Positions 53,663-64,000 are shown, counted from the first letter of the stretch. The stretch is 64,000 nt of DNA from Myxococcus dinghuensis (GCF_024198235.1 NZ_JAKCFB010000038.1:22120-86119); one strand, 5' to 3'. Numbers and translations: made by a program. The notes: generated by a model from the letters alone, not told the origin.

Positions 53663-54029
53663 CGTCCTCGCGGGCGCCCAGGGCCACGAGCGTGGGCGCG
53701 ACCTGCGCGTGCCCGTGGCCTCACGCGGCACCCGGGCGAGCCGCGCCCGCCCACAACCCGCGAGGTTCGCGGAGCGTGGAGAAGTGGACATCCTGGCGGC
53801 CATCGCCAGCGACCCGCGCGCGCCTCATTCCACGAGAAAATGCGCGGAGTCCCCTCCCCACCCAACCCAGGTGATTCCGCTCTCGTATCGGCGCTGCGCC
53901 TCGGGCGGCGCACGTGCGACAGTCGTCCGGGAAGATTCTTTTACGGATGCTGCCTTGCCGCGAGGGGGACACGCGCAGTTCGTGCTCCGGGCTTGCCCGC
54001 CCGGTCCTCTCGCACCTAAAGAGGACCCC
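53663..54029. other. 367-bp intergenic region
   Basis: No gene is supported. A short hairpin CCGCGA-GGT-TCGCGG lies at 53758-53772. The last part is less GC-rich (around GATTCTTTTACGG) and may hold the promoter of the FHA regulator, but I cannot define the hexamers. Confidence 0.5.
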
Positions 54030-55418
<1,389 letters not shown>

Positions 55419-55456
55419 GGGCCCCCTCGCAGTATCACCCCAGGGAGAAAAACCGC

Positions 55457-56665
55457 ATGTTGCGTCGTCTCGCCGTAGCCTCCATCGTCTTCACCGCCGC
55501 CTGCGCCGGTCAGCAGAAGACCGAAAGCGCCGAGGGCGCGGCCAAGCCGCAGTCCACCGAGGAGCGCGTGCGTATTGGCAACCAGCCCGCCTTCGACGTG
55601 GCCACCTGCTTCCCCCGCGACCTGAAGCTGCCCCCCTCCAACCAGGGTGTCCTCGTGGGCGCCATGCTCACCGCGCGGCCCGCGGTGCTCGAGTGCCTGG
55701 TGAGCCCCAAGGCCCGCGGCACCGCCGAGAAGACGGTGGTGACGGTGAAGACCACCGTGACGGACGCGGGCGCCACGCACGCGGTGTCCGGTGACGCCAA
55801 CCTCACGCCCGAGGGCCAGCAGTGCATCCAGGGTGTGGTGGACAAGAGCGTCAAGCCGCAGCCGCTCGCCAAGGGCGCCGCGCCCGTGGAGTCCACGGCG
55901 ACGTTCGAGCACGACACCACCAGCAGCGCCACCGTCAAGTTCGGCATGAACGACGGCTCGGACTTCTCCGGCGAGGTGCGCCTGGCCCAGCAGGGCTGGT
56001 GCGACTGCTACGCCGGCTACCAGGCGTCGACGCCCCCGGTGCTCACGTCCAAGGTGACGCTGACCAAGGGCCAGGCGGCCCCCGAGGTGACGTTCGACCC
56101 CTCCGGCAGCACCGAGGGTGACCAGCTCGCCGCGTGCCTCAAGCAGAAGATGCTCGCGCTGTCGGCCAAGTCCAACACGGACAAGCTGACCTACCCGCAC
56201 CGCTTCGTGCACTTCAACTCCAGCGCCACCCAGCCGGCCACGAACCTGGAGCCGCAGCTCCAGTTCTTCCAGCTCGAGGTCGTCCGCAACCAGCGCGCCG
56301 CCGACGCAGCCATCGCCTTCGGTGCCCGCGCGGCCGCCGCGGAGGCGTTCGAGGGCGCCGTCGCGAAGTACAACAAGACGAAGGACTTCAAGCTCCTCAA
56401 CGAGCTGACCACCACGTGCACCGCCATGGTGGACGCCGCCAAGGGCTGGGTGTCCGCGCTGGAGGCCCAGAAGGCCGTGGACCAGGACTCCGTGACGCTC
56501 GTCCAGTCGCTGAAGGCGACGGACGCCGAGGGCTGGGCCCCGGTGGAGACCGCCAGCCAGACGGCCCTCACCAACACGCAGCAGGACCTGGCCAACGCCC
56601 AGGCCCGCGTCGAGGCGGACCAGAAGGCGTGCCCCAAGGTGAGCTACAACCCCAAGAAGAAGTAG
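55457..56665 (+). CDS. lipoprotein of unknown function
   Basis: 402 residues. Start ATG at 55457, 38 bp after the regulator gene, preceded by AGGGAGAAAAACCGC. The lipobox is FTAAC with Cys16. The mature part has repeated beta stretches with several Cys (ATCFPRDLKL, LECLVSPKA, QQCIQGVVD, WCDCYAGY, LAACLKQK, TTCTAMVD), suggesting disulphides. The C-terminal ~130 residues are helical and coiled-coil like (QQDLANAQARVEADQKACP). No named domain. It may be cotranscribed with the regulator and ends at a strong hairpin. Function unknown. Confidence 0.85.
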   Translation: MLRRLAVASIVFTAACAGQQKTESAEGAAKPQSTEERVRIGNQPAFDVATCFPRDLKLPPSNQGVLVGAMLTARPAVLECLVSPKARGTAEKTVVTVKTTVTDAGATHAVSGDANLTPEGQQCIQGVVDKSVKPQPLAKGAAPVESTATFEHDTTSSATVKFGMNDGSDFSGEVRLAQQGWCDCYAGYQASTPPVLTSKVTLTKGQAAPEVTFDPSGSTEGDQLAACLKQKMLALSAKSNTDKLTYPHRFVHFNSSATQPATNLEPQLQFFQLEVVRNQRAADAAIAFGARAAAAEAFEGAVAKYNKTKDFKLLNELTTTCTAMVDAAKGWVSALEAQKAVDQDSVTLVQSLKATDAEGWAPVETASQTALTNTQQDLANAQARVEADQKACPKVSYNPKKK

Positions 56666-56688
56666 GCCCCTCACCGGCCTGAAAGCAC

Positions 56689-56728
56689 GAAGGCGCGGGA
56701 GCCCGGACCACCGGGCCACCGCGCCTTC
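56689..56728. terminator. strong bidirectional terminator hairpin
   Basis: GAAGGCGCGG (56689-56698) pairs with CCGCGCCTTC (56719-56728), and inside it GCCCGG pairs with CCGGGC around an ACCA loop: 16 bp in total with one 2-nt internal loop. It lies between the convergent lipoprotein gene and smc and can serve both. Confidence 0.75.
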
Positions 56729-56823
56729 CGTGTTCCTGGCGTCCTGTCTTCCGTCACCCCGCGCGCGCGGGGCGCCGCGAGGGGCACCGGGGGAAGTCCC
56801 GGCCCCTCGCGGTGGCGGCCACC

Positions 56824-59800
56824 TCAGGCGGCCGTGATCTTGTCGTCGTTGGCGGCGCTGGCCTCGCGGATGCGCACGCTGACGAGCTTGGAGATGCCGG
56901 GCTCCTCCATGGTGACGCCATAGAGGGTGTTGGAGACCTCCATGGTCCGCTTGTTGTGGGTGATGAGGATGAACTGCGACTGGCTGCTCATCTCCTTCAC
57001 CATGTCGTTGTAGCGGCCCACGTTGCCCTCATCCAGCGGCGCGTCGACCTCGTCCAGGAGGCAGAAGGGCGTGGGCTTGATGAGGAAGATGCCGAAGATG
57101 AGGCCCACGGCGGTGAGGGCCTTCTCGCCGCCCGACAGGAGGTTCACGCTCTGCAGCTTCTTGCCCGGGGGCTGGGCGACGATCTCCACGCCCGGCTCGC
57201 CGTTGGGGCCGTCGCTGGTGAGGACGAGGCTGGCGCGCCCGCCGCCGAACAGGCGGGGGAAGATGGCCTGGAACTTCTCGTTCACCACGTCGAAGGTCTG
57301 CTTGAAGCGCTCGCGGCTGGTGGCGTCGATGCGCTGGATGGCCTCCCGGAGCTGCTCCATGGAGGACTGCAGGTCCTTCTTCTGCGCGTTGAGGAAGTCG
57401 AAGCGCTTGTTCAGCTCCGCGTGCTCGTCGATGGCGGTGAGGTTGATCTCCCCCATCTTCTCCACCTGCGCGCGCAGGTCCTTCAGCTCCGCCTCCACCT
57501 CCGGCGTCAGCGACGGCAGCAGGTGGTAGCGGTGCAGCTCCTGGGCGAGCTCCACCTGGTGGCGCTCGCGGATGCCGGCCGACAGGTGCTCCAGCTCCAG
57601 CGCGATTTCACGCTCGCGCAGGGAGCTCTGCGCCAGCCCCTGCATGAGCTCCTCCACCCGGCCGCGCAGCTCGCGGAACTGGGTGTCCTGGTCGCGAACC
57701 TCGCCGGCCGCCGTGGCGTGCGCGGTGCGCCGGGCCTCCAGCCCCTCGGCCGCCGCCCGGTGCGCCTCCACGCGCTGGGAGAGCCCCGCCTCCACCTCCG
57801 CGGTGCGCCGCGCCAGCTCCTCGGTGCGCGAGGCGCCCTCGGCCAGCGTGGCCTGCAGGCGGTAGACGCGCGTCTCCATCTCCTTGCGCTGCGTCACCAG
57901 GCTGTCCAGCTCCTTGCGCGCGGACTCGCCGCGCTCGCTGCCGGCCGCCACCTTGATGCGCAGGCCCGTCAGGTCCCCGTTGGCCGTCTCCGCGCGCTGG
58001 CGCAGGGACTCCTGCTCCAGGGCCAGCTGCCGCACGCGCTCCTCGCGGCCCTCGCGGTCCGTCTGGCCGTGGGCCACCTCGCCGCGGCTGGTCTCCTCCT
58101 CGTGAGCCAGCGCCGTGTGGCTCTGCCCCAGTTGCGCGTCCTCCTGCTCCAGGGCGCGCACCCGCTCGCGCACGCGGGCCAGGTCCTCGCCCGCCTTGTG
58201 CAGGTCCTTCTCCTGGCTGGCGAGGTTCAGCTCCTCGGCGTGCTGGTTCTTGGCCAGCCCCTTGAGGACGCCCTCGGACTGCCCCATCTGCTTCTGGAGC
58301 GTGTAGTGGCGGGTGAGGATTTCGTTGTAGCGCTCCTCGACCCGCGCCACCTCGCCGGCCAGCTCCGCGATCTCCCGCTTCTTCTGGAGCGCGCCCACCG
58401 CGGCGCCCTCGCGCTCGCCGCCGACGATGGTGCCGTCCGCGCGGAACACCTCGCCGTCCTGCGTGACGAGCGTGCACGCCGGGCCGCCGGCCTCCGCGTA
58501 CGCGCGCGCCGCGGCCATGTCCTGCACGATGACCACGTCCCCCAGCAGCAGCCGCACGACGGGGGCCAGCGCCTCCTCGCACGTCACCTCGCGCAGCGCG
58601 TGCGCCAGGACGCCCGGGCGCCCGAAGTCCGGCTCCAGCACCACGGGCAGCGCGTCCGTCGCGGGCACGGGCAGGAAGCTGCCGCGGCCCTCGGCGTGGC
58701 CCTTGAGGTACTCGACCAGCTCGACGCCCTTGTCCCGGCTCTCGACGATGACGTGCTGCAGCCGCTCGCCCAGCGCCGCCTCCACCGCGCGCTCGTAGCG
58801 CGGGGTGACGGTGAGCACGTCCGCGACCAGGCCGAAGATGCCCTGCTCGCGGGCCACGGTGCCGGCGCGCACCATGACGGCGCGCACGCCCCGGTCGAAG
58901 CCGTCGTAGTTCTTCTGGATGTCTTCCAGGGACGACAGGCGGCTGCGCTTGTCGCTCAGCTCCTCGCGCAGGGCGATGACCTGGATCTCGTTCTCCGTGA
59001 ACGCCGCGCGGGTGCGGGTGAGGGACTCCTCCTCCTGCCCCTTGCGCTCGGCCAGCTCCGCGGCGAGGTGCCGGGTGTCCTCCACCCGCTTCGCCACGTC
59101 GCCGCGCACCGACTCCAGCTCCGACTCCTGCGCGCGCAGCGTCTCCAGCTCCGCCTGCAGCTTGGCGCGACGGCCCTCCAGGTCCGTGCGCTGACGGGCC
59201 AGGTTGACCAGGTTGCTCTCGTGGTTGGCCAGGCGCGCGGCCACGGCGACCAGCCCCGCGCGCTCCTGCTCCAGCCGCAGCGCGACCTCCGTCTGCAGGT
59301 GCGTCACGCGGCGCAGCTCCTCCTGCGCCACCTGCATCGCGACCTCGTCCTCCTTCCACGCCCCGGCGATGCCGGACAGCTCCGCCTCGCGCGCGGCCAT
59401 GGCCTCGGACATCTCCGCCTGGCGGGCGAGCAGCACGTCCAGCTCGGAGCGGGCCTGGTCCGCGCGGGCCTGGGTCTCATCCAGGTCGCGGCGGCCGTAC
59501 GACAGCTCCTGGGAGTCGCGCTGGACGGCGCTCTCCATCCCGTGGACCTCGGCGGCCAGCGCCTGCAGGGCCGCGGCCTCCGCGTCCAGCTCCGCGCGGC
59601 GCTGGGTGATGGCCTCCTCGAGCGCCTTCACCCGGTCCAGGCTCTCGCGCTCCTCGGTGCCCAGGTTCTCCAGGCGGGACTGGAGCACCTGCTTCTCCGC
59701 GAGCAGCTCCAGGTGCTTGTGGCTGGCCGCGTGCAGGTCGATGTCGCGCATGCGCGCGCGCAGCTTCTTGTACTTCTCCGCCTTCTTCGCCTGGCGCGAC

Positions 59801-60426
59801 AGCGTCTCGAGCCGCTTCTCCAGCTCGTTGGTGATGTCCGTCACGCGCAGGAGGTTGGCCTCGGTGGCCTCCATCTTCCGCTCGGCGGCCTTGCGTCGCG
59901 CCTTGTACTTGGTGACGCCCGCGGCCTCCTCCAGCAGGTGCCGGCGGTCCTCCGGCTTGCTGGAGACGATGAGGCCCACGCGGCCCTGCTCGATGATGGA
60001 GTAGGCCTTGGTGCCCACGCCCGTGCCGAGGAACAGCTCGGTGATGTCGAGCAGGCGGCACAGCGTCTTGTTGATGAGGTACTCGGAGTCGCCGTTGCGG
60101 AACAGGCGGCGCGTGACGGTGATCTCCGAGAACCCCTGGTACTGCGGCGCGAGCTGGTCCGTGTCGTCCACGAGGAAGGTGAGCGACACCTCCGCCATCG
60201 ACAGGGGCGGCTTGGACTCCGAGCCGTTGAAGATGACGTCCTCCATGCCACGGCCACGGAGGTTCTTCGCGCTCTGCTCCCCCATCACCCAGCGGATGGC
60301 GTCCACGACGTTCGACTTGCCGCAGCCGTTGGGTCCGACGATGCCCGTCACGCCCTCGTCGAACGTGAAGACGCTGCGCTCCATGAAGGACTTGAAGCCG
60401 GTGATGTCCAACCGCTTGATACGCAT
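56824..60426 (-). CDS. smc: chromosome partition protein SMC
   Basis: 1,200 residues, starting at the ATG at 60426 (MRIKRLDITGFKSFMER). The N-terminal ATPase half has Walker A GPNGCGKS at 31-38 and the Q-loop region. Long coiled coils flank a hinge near residues ~520-660 (IFGLVADVLTV, VVIVQDMAAARAYAE). The C-terminal half has the ABC signature LLSGGEKALTAVGL and Walker B CLLDEVDAPLD. It forms the SMC-ScpAB condensin that loads on the chromosome. The scp genes are not adjacent. It is transcribed as a single gene and converges with the lipoprotein gene at a strong hairpin. Confidence 0.98.
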   Translation of the reverse strand: MRIKRLDITGFKSFMERSVFTFDEGVTGIVGPNGCGKSNVVDAIRWVMGEQSAKNLRGRGMEDVIFNGSESKPPLSMAEVSLTFLVDDTDQLAPQYQGFSEITVTRRLFRNGDSEYLINKTLCRLLDITELFLGTGVGTKAYSIIEQGRVGLIVSSKPEDRRHLLEEAAGVTKYKARRKAAERKMEATEANLLRVTDITNELEKRLETLSRQAKKAEKYKKLRARMRDIDLHAASHKHLELLAEKQVLQSRLENLGTEERESLDRVKALEEAITQRRAELDAEAAALQALAAEVHGMESAVQRDSQELSYGRRDLDETQARADQARSELDVLLARQAEMSEAMAAREAELSGIAGAWKEDEVAMQVAQEELRRVTHLQTEVALRLEQERAGLVAVAARLANHESNLVNLARQRTDLEGRRAKLQAELETLRAQESELESVRGDVAKRVEDTRHLAAELAERKGQEEESLTRTRAAFTENEIQVIALREELSDKRSRLSSLEDIQKNYDGFDRGVRAVMVRAGTVAREQGIFGLVADVLTVTPRYERAVEAALGERLQHVIVESRDKGVELVEYLKGHAEGRGSFLPVPATDALPVVLEPDFGRPGVLAHALREVTCEEALAPVVRLLLGDVVIVQDMAAARAYAEAGGPACTLVTQDGEVFRADGTIVGGEREGAAVGALQKKREIAELAGEVARVEERYNEILTRHYTLQKQMGQSEGVLKGLAKNQHAEELNLASQEKDLHKAGEDLARVRERVRALEQEDAQLGQSHTALAHEEETSRGEVAHGQTDREGREERVRQLALEQESLRQRAETANGDLTGLRIKVAAGSERGESARKELDSLVTQRKEMETRVYRLQATLAEGASRTEELARRTAEVEAGLSQRVEAHRAAAEGLEARRTAHATAAGEVRDQDTQFRELRGRVEELMQGLAQSSLREREIALELEHLSAGIRERHQVELAQELHRYHLLPSLTPEVEAELKDLRAQVEKMGEINLTAIDEHAELNKRFDFLNAQKKDLQSSMEQLREAIQRIDATSRERFKQTFDVVNEKFQAIFPRLFGGGRASLVLTSDGPNGEPGVEIVAQPPGKKLQSVNLLSGGEKALTAVGLIFGIFLIKPTPFCLLDEVDAPLDEGNVGRYNDMVKEMSSQSQFILITHNKRTMEVSNTLYGVTMEEPGISKLVSVRIREASAANDDKITAA

Positions 60427-60705
60427 GCCAGCGGGCTCCTGGGGACGCTCGACGTCCGAGGTGAAAAGCGCGCGCGAGGCCGAAAAATCGGCCTCGGAAC
60501 GATTCGGCAGGAGTACCAGCCGCTCTCCGGGCGATCAAGCGTGACCATGCCACGCATGGCCATACGTGCGGCTGCCTGCTCTCCTGCTCACTGTCTGTCG
60601 GGGACCGGGCAGGTCACTGCGCCCACGGGCTTGCGCCCCGAGCACCCCACCCTACCTTCCCATTGACTTTTCCGGAGGTTGCCTACGTTCCAGCCCTTCC
60701 TTGCC

Positions 60706-61473
60706 ATGACGCTCCTCATGGGAGCGTCTCCTACGCCGGAGGTAGCACCCCGGTCTGACATGCAGGCGGTCGAGGCCGTCGCCGCCTGCCCCAACCCCTA
60801 CTTCCCCCTGGAGGAAGGGCTGACGCTCACCTACCGGGCGGGCCGGTCGTCGGAGCTGGTGCTGACGACGCGCGACGTCGTGACGGCCCCGGACGGACTG
60901 CGCGGCAAGGTCGTGGTGAGCATCAAGGGGCGCCAGGGCGAGACTGAAGCAACCTGTAGCGCGGAGGGCGTGCGCATGGGGCTGGGCGGCCTGGAGGGCA
61001 CGCTGCTGTCGGCGTCCGGCATGGACGTCCAGGTGGTGGCCTCCGAGGGCGTGGCGATGCCGGCCCCGTCGACGATGGTGCCGGGCGGCGCGTGGAAGAA
61101 CAGCTTGTCGGTGAAGATGCAGCCGCCGGCGAGGAAGACGGGCGGCATCCGGCCCATCATCGCCACCACGTTCGACAAGGAGTCGACGGTGGTGGGCGAG
61201 GAGGAGGTGACGGTGGCCGCCGGGACGTTCAAGGCGCTGAAGGTGAAGAACCTCGTCACCGCGCGCGCCAGCCGCCCGGGCTCCGAGGGCCGCTCCATGG
61301 AGAGCCACGTCTGGTTCGCGCCGGGCGTGGGCATCCTCAAGCTGGCCACGGCGGACGGCACGGACCTGGAGCTGCTCGAGGTGAAGCGCCCGCAGGCCAA
61401 GGCGGAGGCGCCCGTGAAGGCGCGGCGCGGCCCCAAGGCCGTGGCGACGAAGAAGGAGCCCAAGGCGCCCTGA
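60706..61473 (+). CDS. exported-type protein of unknown function
   Basis: 255 residues from the ATG at 60706; a TTG at 60679 would add PTFQPFLA and give a better hydrophobic N-terminus. GGAGG at 60674-60678 is too close to the TTG and too far from the ATG. The mature part is beta-rich (GLTLTYRAGRSSELVLTTRD, VTVAAGTFKALKVKN, HVWFAPGVGILKLATAD), like DUF3108/lipoprotein-type periplasmic domains that bind a hydrophobic ligand, and the tail is Lys/Ala/Pro-rich. It is divergent from smc by 279 bp. No certain family. The start remains open. Confidence 0.75.
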   Translation: MTLLMGASPTPEVAPRSDMQAVEAVAACPNPYFPLEEGLTLTYRAGRSSELVLTTRDVVTAPDGLRGKVVVSIKGRQGETEATCSAEGVRMGLGGLEGTLLSASGMDVQVVASEGVAMPAPSTMVPGGAWKNSLSVKMQPPARKTGGIRPIIATTFDKESTVVGEEEVTVAAGTFKALKVKNLVTARASRPGSEGRSMESHVWFAPGVGILKLATADGTDLELLEVKRPQAKAEAPVKARRGPKAVATKKEPKAP

Positions 61474-61499
61474 ACCGGGCGCGAACGCCGGGCGGCGGC

Positions 61500-62936
61500 C
61501 TAGCTCGACTCGCCGCCGCCGGACGACGCCGGGGGCACCTCTCCGGAGCCGTTCGCCGCGCCCTCCCCCGCGCCCTGGGACGCCGCGGACGCGTCCGCCG
61601 GGGTGCGCGGCGCCTGGGCCGCGCGGGACTGCGGCTCCACCGTCACGCGCACCACGCGGGGTCCGTCGACCTCCTCCACGAGGATGCGCCACATGTCGAG
61701 CCGCAGCGAGTCGCCCTTCTCCGGCACGCGCCCCAGCTTCGTCATGAGGAAGCCGGCGATGGTCGTCACCTCGCCCTCCTCGTCCTCGTCCAGGTCGAAG
61801 CTGACGTCGAGCCGCTCCTCGAGGTCGTCCAACTGCGCGGTGCCCGGCAGCTCGAAGCGCCCCCCTGGCAGCGAGCGGACCTCCTCCACGCGCCGGCCCA
61901 GCTCCGCCACGTCGCCCACCACCTCCGCGACGACGTCCGCGATGGTGACCAGCCCCGACGTGCCGCCGTGCTCGTCCACCACCAGCGCCGTCTGGCGGCG
62001 CCGACGACGGAACTCCGCCAACAACTGCTCCAGCGTGGCGTTCTCCGGGATGAACAACACCGGGCGCTGCACCTGCGCCAGGCTGCGCAGCTCGCCGCGC
62101 GACAGCAGGAAGAAGAGGTCCTTGGCGTTCACCACGCCCTCGACCTCGTCCAGGTTGCCCCGGCACACCGGCAGCCACGTGTGCCCCGCCGCGCGCGCGT
62201 CCGCGATGCACTTGTCCAGGGGCTCCTCGACGTCGAGGAACTTCACCTGGTTGCGCGGCACCATGACCTGGCGCGCCGTCTTCTGCGCCATCTCCAGGGC
62301 GCGCTCGAGCAGCTCCGCGCGCGCGGTGGTGATGGCGCCCGCCTGCGCGGAGCTGTGGAGGATGACGCGCAGCTCGTCCTCGCTGTGCGCCTCGTGCGCC
62401 TCGCCCACGGACTGCAGGCCGAAGACCCGCAGCACCCACGCCGCCAGCCCGTTGAGCAGGACGATGGCCGGGTAGAACAGGAAGTAGAACGCCCGCATCG
62501 GCAGCGCCACGGCGAGCGTGGTGGCCTCCGCGCGCTGGATGGCGAGGCTCTTGGGCGCCAGCTCCCCGAGCACGATGTGCAGGAAGGTGATGATGCTGAA
62601 GGCGATGACCACCGACGCGGTGTGGGCCACCGTCTCGCTGGCGCCCTCCGGCACCAGCCGCGTGAGCAGCGGCTCCAGCAACTTCGCGAACGCGGGCTCA
62701 CCCAACCAGCCCAGGCCCAGCGAGGCCAGGGTGATGCCGAACTGGGTGGCGGACAGGTACGCGTCCAGCTTCTCCACCATCCGCAGCGCCTGCGACGCGC
62801 CCGGCTGGCCCTCGTCCACGAGCGCCTGCAGCCGCGTGGCGCGAATCTTCACGATGGCGAACTCGGTCGCCACGAAGAAGCCGTTGGCGAAGACCAGGAG
62901 GATCGCCAGCCCCAGGAAGACCCATTCCATTCCCAT
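61500..62936 (-). CDS. CorC/HlyC-type (CNNM) membrane protein with CBS domains
   Basis: 478 residues, starting at the ATG at 62936. Residues ~1-185 form the DUF21/CNNM membrane domain with about four hydrophobic segments (VFLGLAILLVFANGFFVATE, VVIAFSIITFLHIVLGELAP). A CBS pair follows (~205-325: RQVMVPRNQVKFLDVEE, TALVVDEHGGTSGLVTIADV), then the CorC_HlyC domain (~345-430, FELPGTAQLDDLEERLDV). Proteins of this type are linked to Mg2+/Co2+ efflux or tolerance. A low-complexity Ser/Gly/Ala tail ends the chain. It begins 3 bp after the TPR gene, in one transcript. Confidence 0.92.
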   Translation of the reverse strand: MGMEWVFLGLAILLVFANGFFVATEFAIVKIRATRLQALVDEGQPGASQALRMVEKLDAYLSATQFGITLASLGLGWLGEPAFAKLLEPLLTRLVPEGASETVAHTASVVIAFSIITFLHIVLGELAPKSLAIQRAEATTLAVALPMRAFYFLFYPAIVLLNGLAAWVLRVFGLQSVGEAHEAHSEDELRVILHSSAQAGAITTARAELLERALEMAQKTARQVMVPRNQVKFLDVEEPLDKCIADARAAGHTWLPVCRGNLDEVEGVVNAKDLFFLLSRGELRSLAQVQRPVLFIPENATLEQLLAEFRRRRRQTALVVDEHGGTSGLVTIADVVAEVVGDVAELGRRVEEVRSLPGGRFELPGTAQLDDLEERLDVSFDLDEDEEGEVTTIAGFLMTKLGRVPEKGDSLRLDMWRILVEEVDGPRVVRVTVEPQSRAAQAPRTPADASAASQGAGEGAANGSGEVPPASSGGGESS

Positions 62937-62939
62937 GGC

Positions 62940-63755
62940 TCAGAACAGGGCGTCGAAGTCGGGGTCGCCCTTGAGGGCGTCGAACATGGGGTCGGTGGAC
63001 AGCCACCCCATGACCTTCTGTCGGTCCGCCGCCAGCGCCGCGCGCAGGTACTGCACCGCGTCCTTGGGGCGACCCCACAGCGCGTACAGCGCCGACAGGT
63101 TGTAGTTGAGCAGCAGGTCCTCCGCGTTGAGCGCGCGGGCCCGCTCGTACGCGCGCTCCGCCTCCGCGTAGAAGCCCTTCTGGGCGTAGCAGATGCCCAG
63201 GTCCAGCTGCGCCTCGAAGTTGTCCGGCTCCAGCCGCACCACTTCCTTCAACTGGGTGATGGCCGAGCGGTAGTCCCCCTCGTCCATCATCAGCGCCGCC
63301 AGCTCGTGGCGGGGGAAGGCGTCCTGCGAGTCCAGCTCGATGGCCGTCTGGAGCTCGCGCATCGCCTCCTCGACCCGGCCCTGGTCCGCGTAGGTGAGGC
63401 CCAGGTTGAGGTGCGCGTCCGGGTACTCCGGATCCAGCTCGATGGCCTCCTTGTACTCCTCCACGGCCATCTCCCCGGCGTGGGTGGAGAGGAAGCACGC
63501 CAGGTTGTAGTGGGCCGTGGCGCTCTCCGGCTCCAGCTTCAACGCGGTGAGGTACTCGCCGAGCGCCTCGCGGAACAGCTTCTTCTCCGCGTAGACGGTG
63601 GCCAGGTTGTCGTGCGCATGGGCGGAGTTCGGGTCCAGGTCGATGGCCTTCTTGAACTCCTTGATGGCCTCGTCCAGCCAGCCCCGGTCCGCCAGCTCGA
63701 TTCCACGAGTGTTGTGCTCGTCGGAGAGCGCGATGTTGTCCTTGTCCCGGGCCAT
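62940..63755 (-). CDS. TPR-repeat protein
   Basis: 271 residues. Start ATG at 63755 (MARDKDNIALSDEHNTRGI). No signal peptide. About seven canonical TPR units of 34 residues are seen (GIELADRGWLDEAIKEFKKA, AHDNLATVYAEKKLFREAL, AHLNLGLTYADQGRVEEAM, AQLDLGICYAQKGFYAEAE), then an extra segment (MGWLSTDPMFDALKGDPDF) often found in TPR proteins as a closing helix. Its partner is not known. It leads the gene pair with the CNNM protein, 3 bp apart, and is divergent from the proline-rich lipoprotein. Promoter-like TTGCAC-18-TAGATT (63798-63769) precedes it. Confidence 0.9.
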   Translation of the reverse strand: MARDKDNIALSDEHNTRGIELADRGWLDEAIKEFKKAIDLDPNSAHAHDNLATVYAEKKLFREALGEYLTALKLEPESATAHYNLACFLSTHAGEMAVEEYKEAIELDPEYPDAHLNLGLTYADQGRVEEAMRELQTAIELDSQDAFPRHELAALMMDEGDYRSAITQLKEVVRLEPDNFEAQLDLGICYAQKGFYAEAERAYERARALNAEDLLLNYNLSALYALWGRPKDAVQYLRAALAADRQKVMGWLSTDPMFDALKGDPDFDALF

Positions 63756-63768
63756 GAGAGCGCCGGGC

Positions 63769-63806
63769 AATCTACGCGCCGCGCAAACACCGGTGCAAGG
63801 TAGAGT
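63769..63806. promoter_or_regulatory. divergent promoter region with CACCGGTG palindrome
   Basis: Minus strand: TTGCAC (63798-63793), 18 bp, TAGATT (63774-63769), for the TPR gene. Plus strand: TAGAGT (63801-63806) before the lipoprotein ATG at 63819. The 8-bp palindrome CACCGGTG (63788-63795) overlaps the minus-strand -35. Both starts lie only ~12-13 nt from the -10 and lack ribosome sites. Confidence 0.4.
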
Positions 63807-63818
63807 TTCCCTCCGCCC

Positions 63819-64000
63819 ATGCGCCACGTCGCCCTGCTGCTGTTGCTGTTCGCCGCCTGTCATCCCCGCCCCGCCCCCCCGGTCGCGGAGGCGCCCGCCA
63901 CGCCGCCCGCCCCGGCCCCCCGGGAGGCCCCCCCTGGGGACGCCCCGACCCCACCCACCCCGGCGCCGGCCGCGGGCCCGCCCGCCCCCCGGCCCGTCAC
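63819..64000 (+). CDS. proline-rich lipoprotein, cut by window edge
   Basis: Sixty codons are visible. The ATG at 63819 opens a lipoprotein signal (MRHVALLLLLFAAC, Cys14), followed by HPRPAPP and an unbroken Pro/Ala stretch. The 3' end is outside the window, so function cannot be given; a Pro/Ala linker of this kind often tethers a periplasmic domain. No ribosome site is seen. Confidence 0.75.
   Translation, partial: MRHVALLLLLFAACHPRPAPPVAEAPATPPAPAPREAPPGDAPTPPTPAPAAGPPAPRPV

Noticed and set aside
53758..53772. Hairpin CCGCGA-GGT-TCGCGG as terminator
   Set aside because: Six-base stem, three-base loop and no U tract; expected by chance at this GC content.
56812..60666. 1,284-residue plus-strand ORF over smc, and a similar one at 61092-63803
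   Set aside because: Antisense shadows of smc and of the CNNM/TPR genes; low complexity and no conserved motif.

Overview
The window looks like a chromosomal segment of a myxobacterium close to Myxococcus/Corallococcus. GC content is very high and codon third positions are strongly GC-biased, so long antisense ORFs are abundant. The gliding-motility (glt) cluster, the large number of lipoproteins and TPR proteins, and the gene order groESL - enhancer-binding protein - smc are as I recall them from M. xanthus. I see no rRNA, tRNA, IS element, CRISPR array or prophage; this is core chromosome with some lineage-specific modules.

Left third (1-20515, all minus strand): the second glt cluster. 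From a promoter near 20609-20638 it reads gltD (periplasmic TPR), gltE (TPR lipoprotein), gltF (small periplasmic), gltG (FHA / transmembrane / TonB-like), gltH (small outer-membrane barrel), an RGG-like disordered/TPR protein, and a giant TPR protein (gltI type) whose 3' end lies outside the window. An intrinsic terminator and a new promoter sit just before the giant gene, so the cluster is probably two transcription units. Together these proteins should form the cytoplasm-to-outer-membrane trans-envelope gliding machinery.

Middle (20798-37723): an operon of an unknown protein, a DnaC-like helicase loader with eight N-terminal cysteines, and CutA; a ClpC-like unfoldase carrying an McsA-like zinc module; a small zinc ribbon gene overlapping a lipoprotein gene; a beta-helix lipoprotein; lysC; a four-gene GldA/F/G-like ABC export operon behind a near-consensus promoter; and the tyrosine/homogentisate pathway genes hppD-hmgA plus a Rieske protein.

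37756-50370: a phosphoesterase and nucleotidyltransferase pair with overlapping ends; then a compact five-gene module (lipoprotein, ECF sigma factor, zinc-finger anti-sigma factor, exported caspase-like protease with a barrel-like C-terminus, and a second lipoprotein that appears paralogous to the first). This is the most unusual system in the window. It is followed by an AmpG-like transporter, phosphoglucomutase, a DoxX-like protein, rpoZ, and a minus-strand set of a NUDIX hydrolase and two uncharacterised proteins that lie divergent from groESL.

50371-64000: groES-groEL with a perfect CIRCE operator and a second, near-perfect CIRCE nearer the divergent genes; a glutaredoxin; a small stress-type protein; an FHA-domain AAA+ regulator lacking the GAFTGA loop; a lipoprotein; smc; an exported-type protein; a TPR gene followed by a CorC/HlyC-type membrane protein gene; and the start of a proline-rich lipoprotein gene cut by the window edge.
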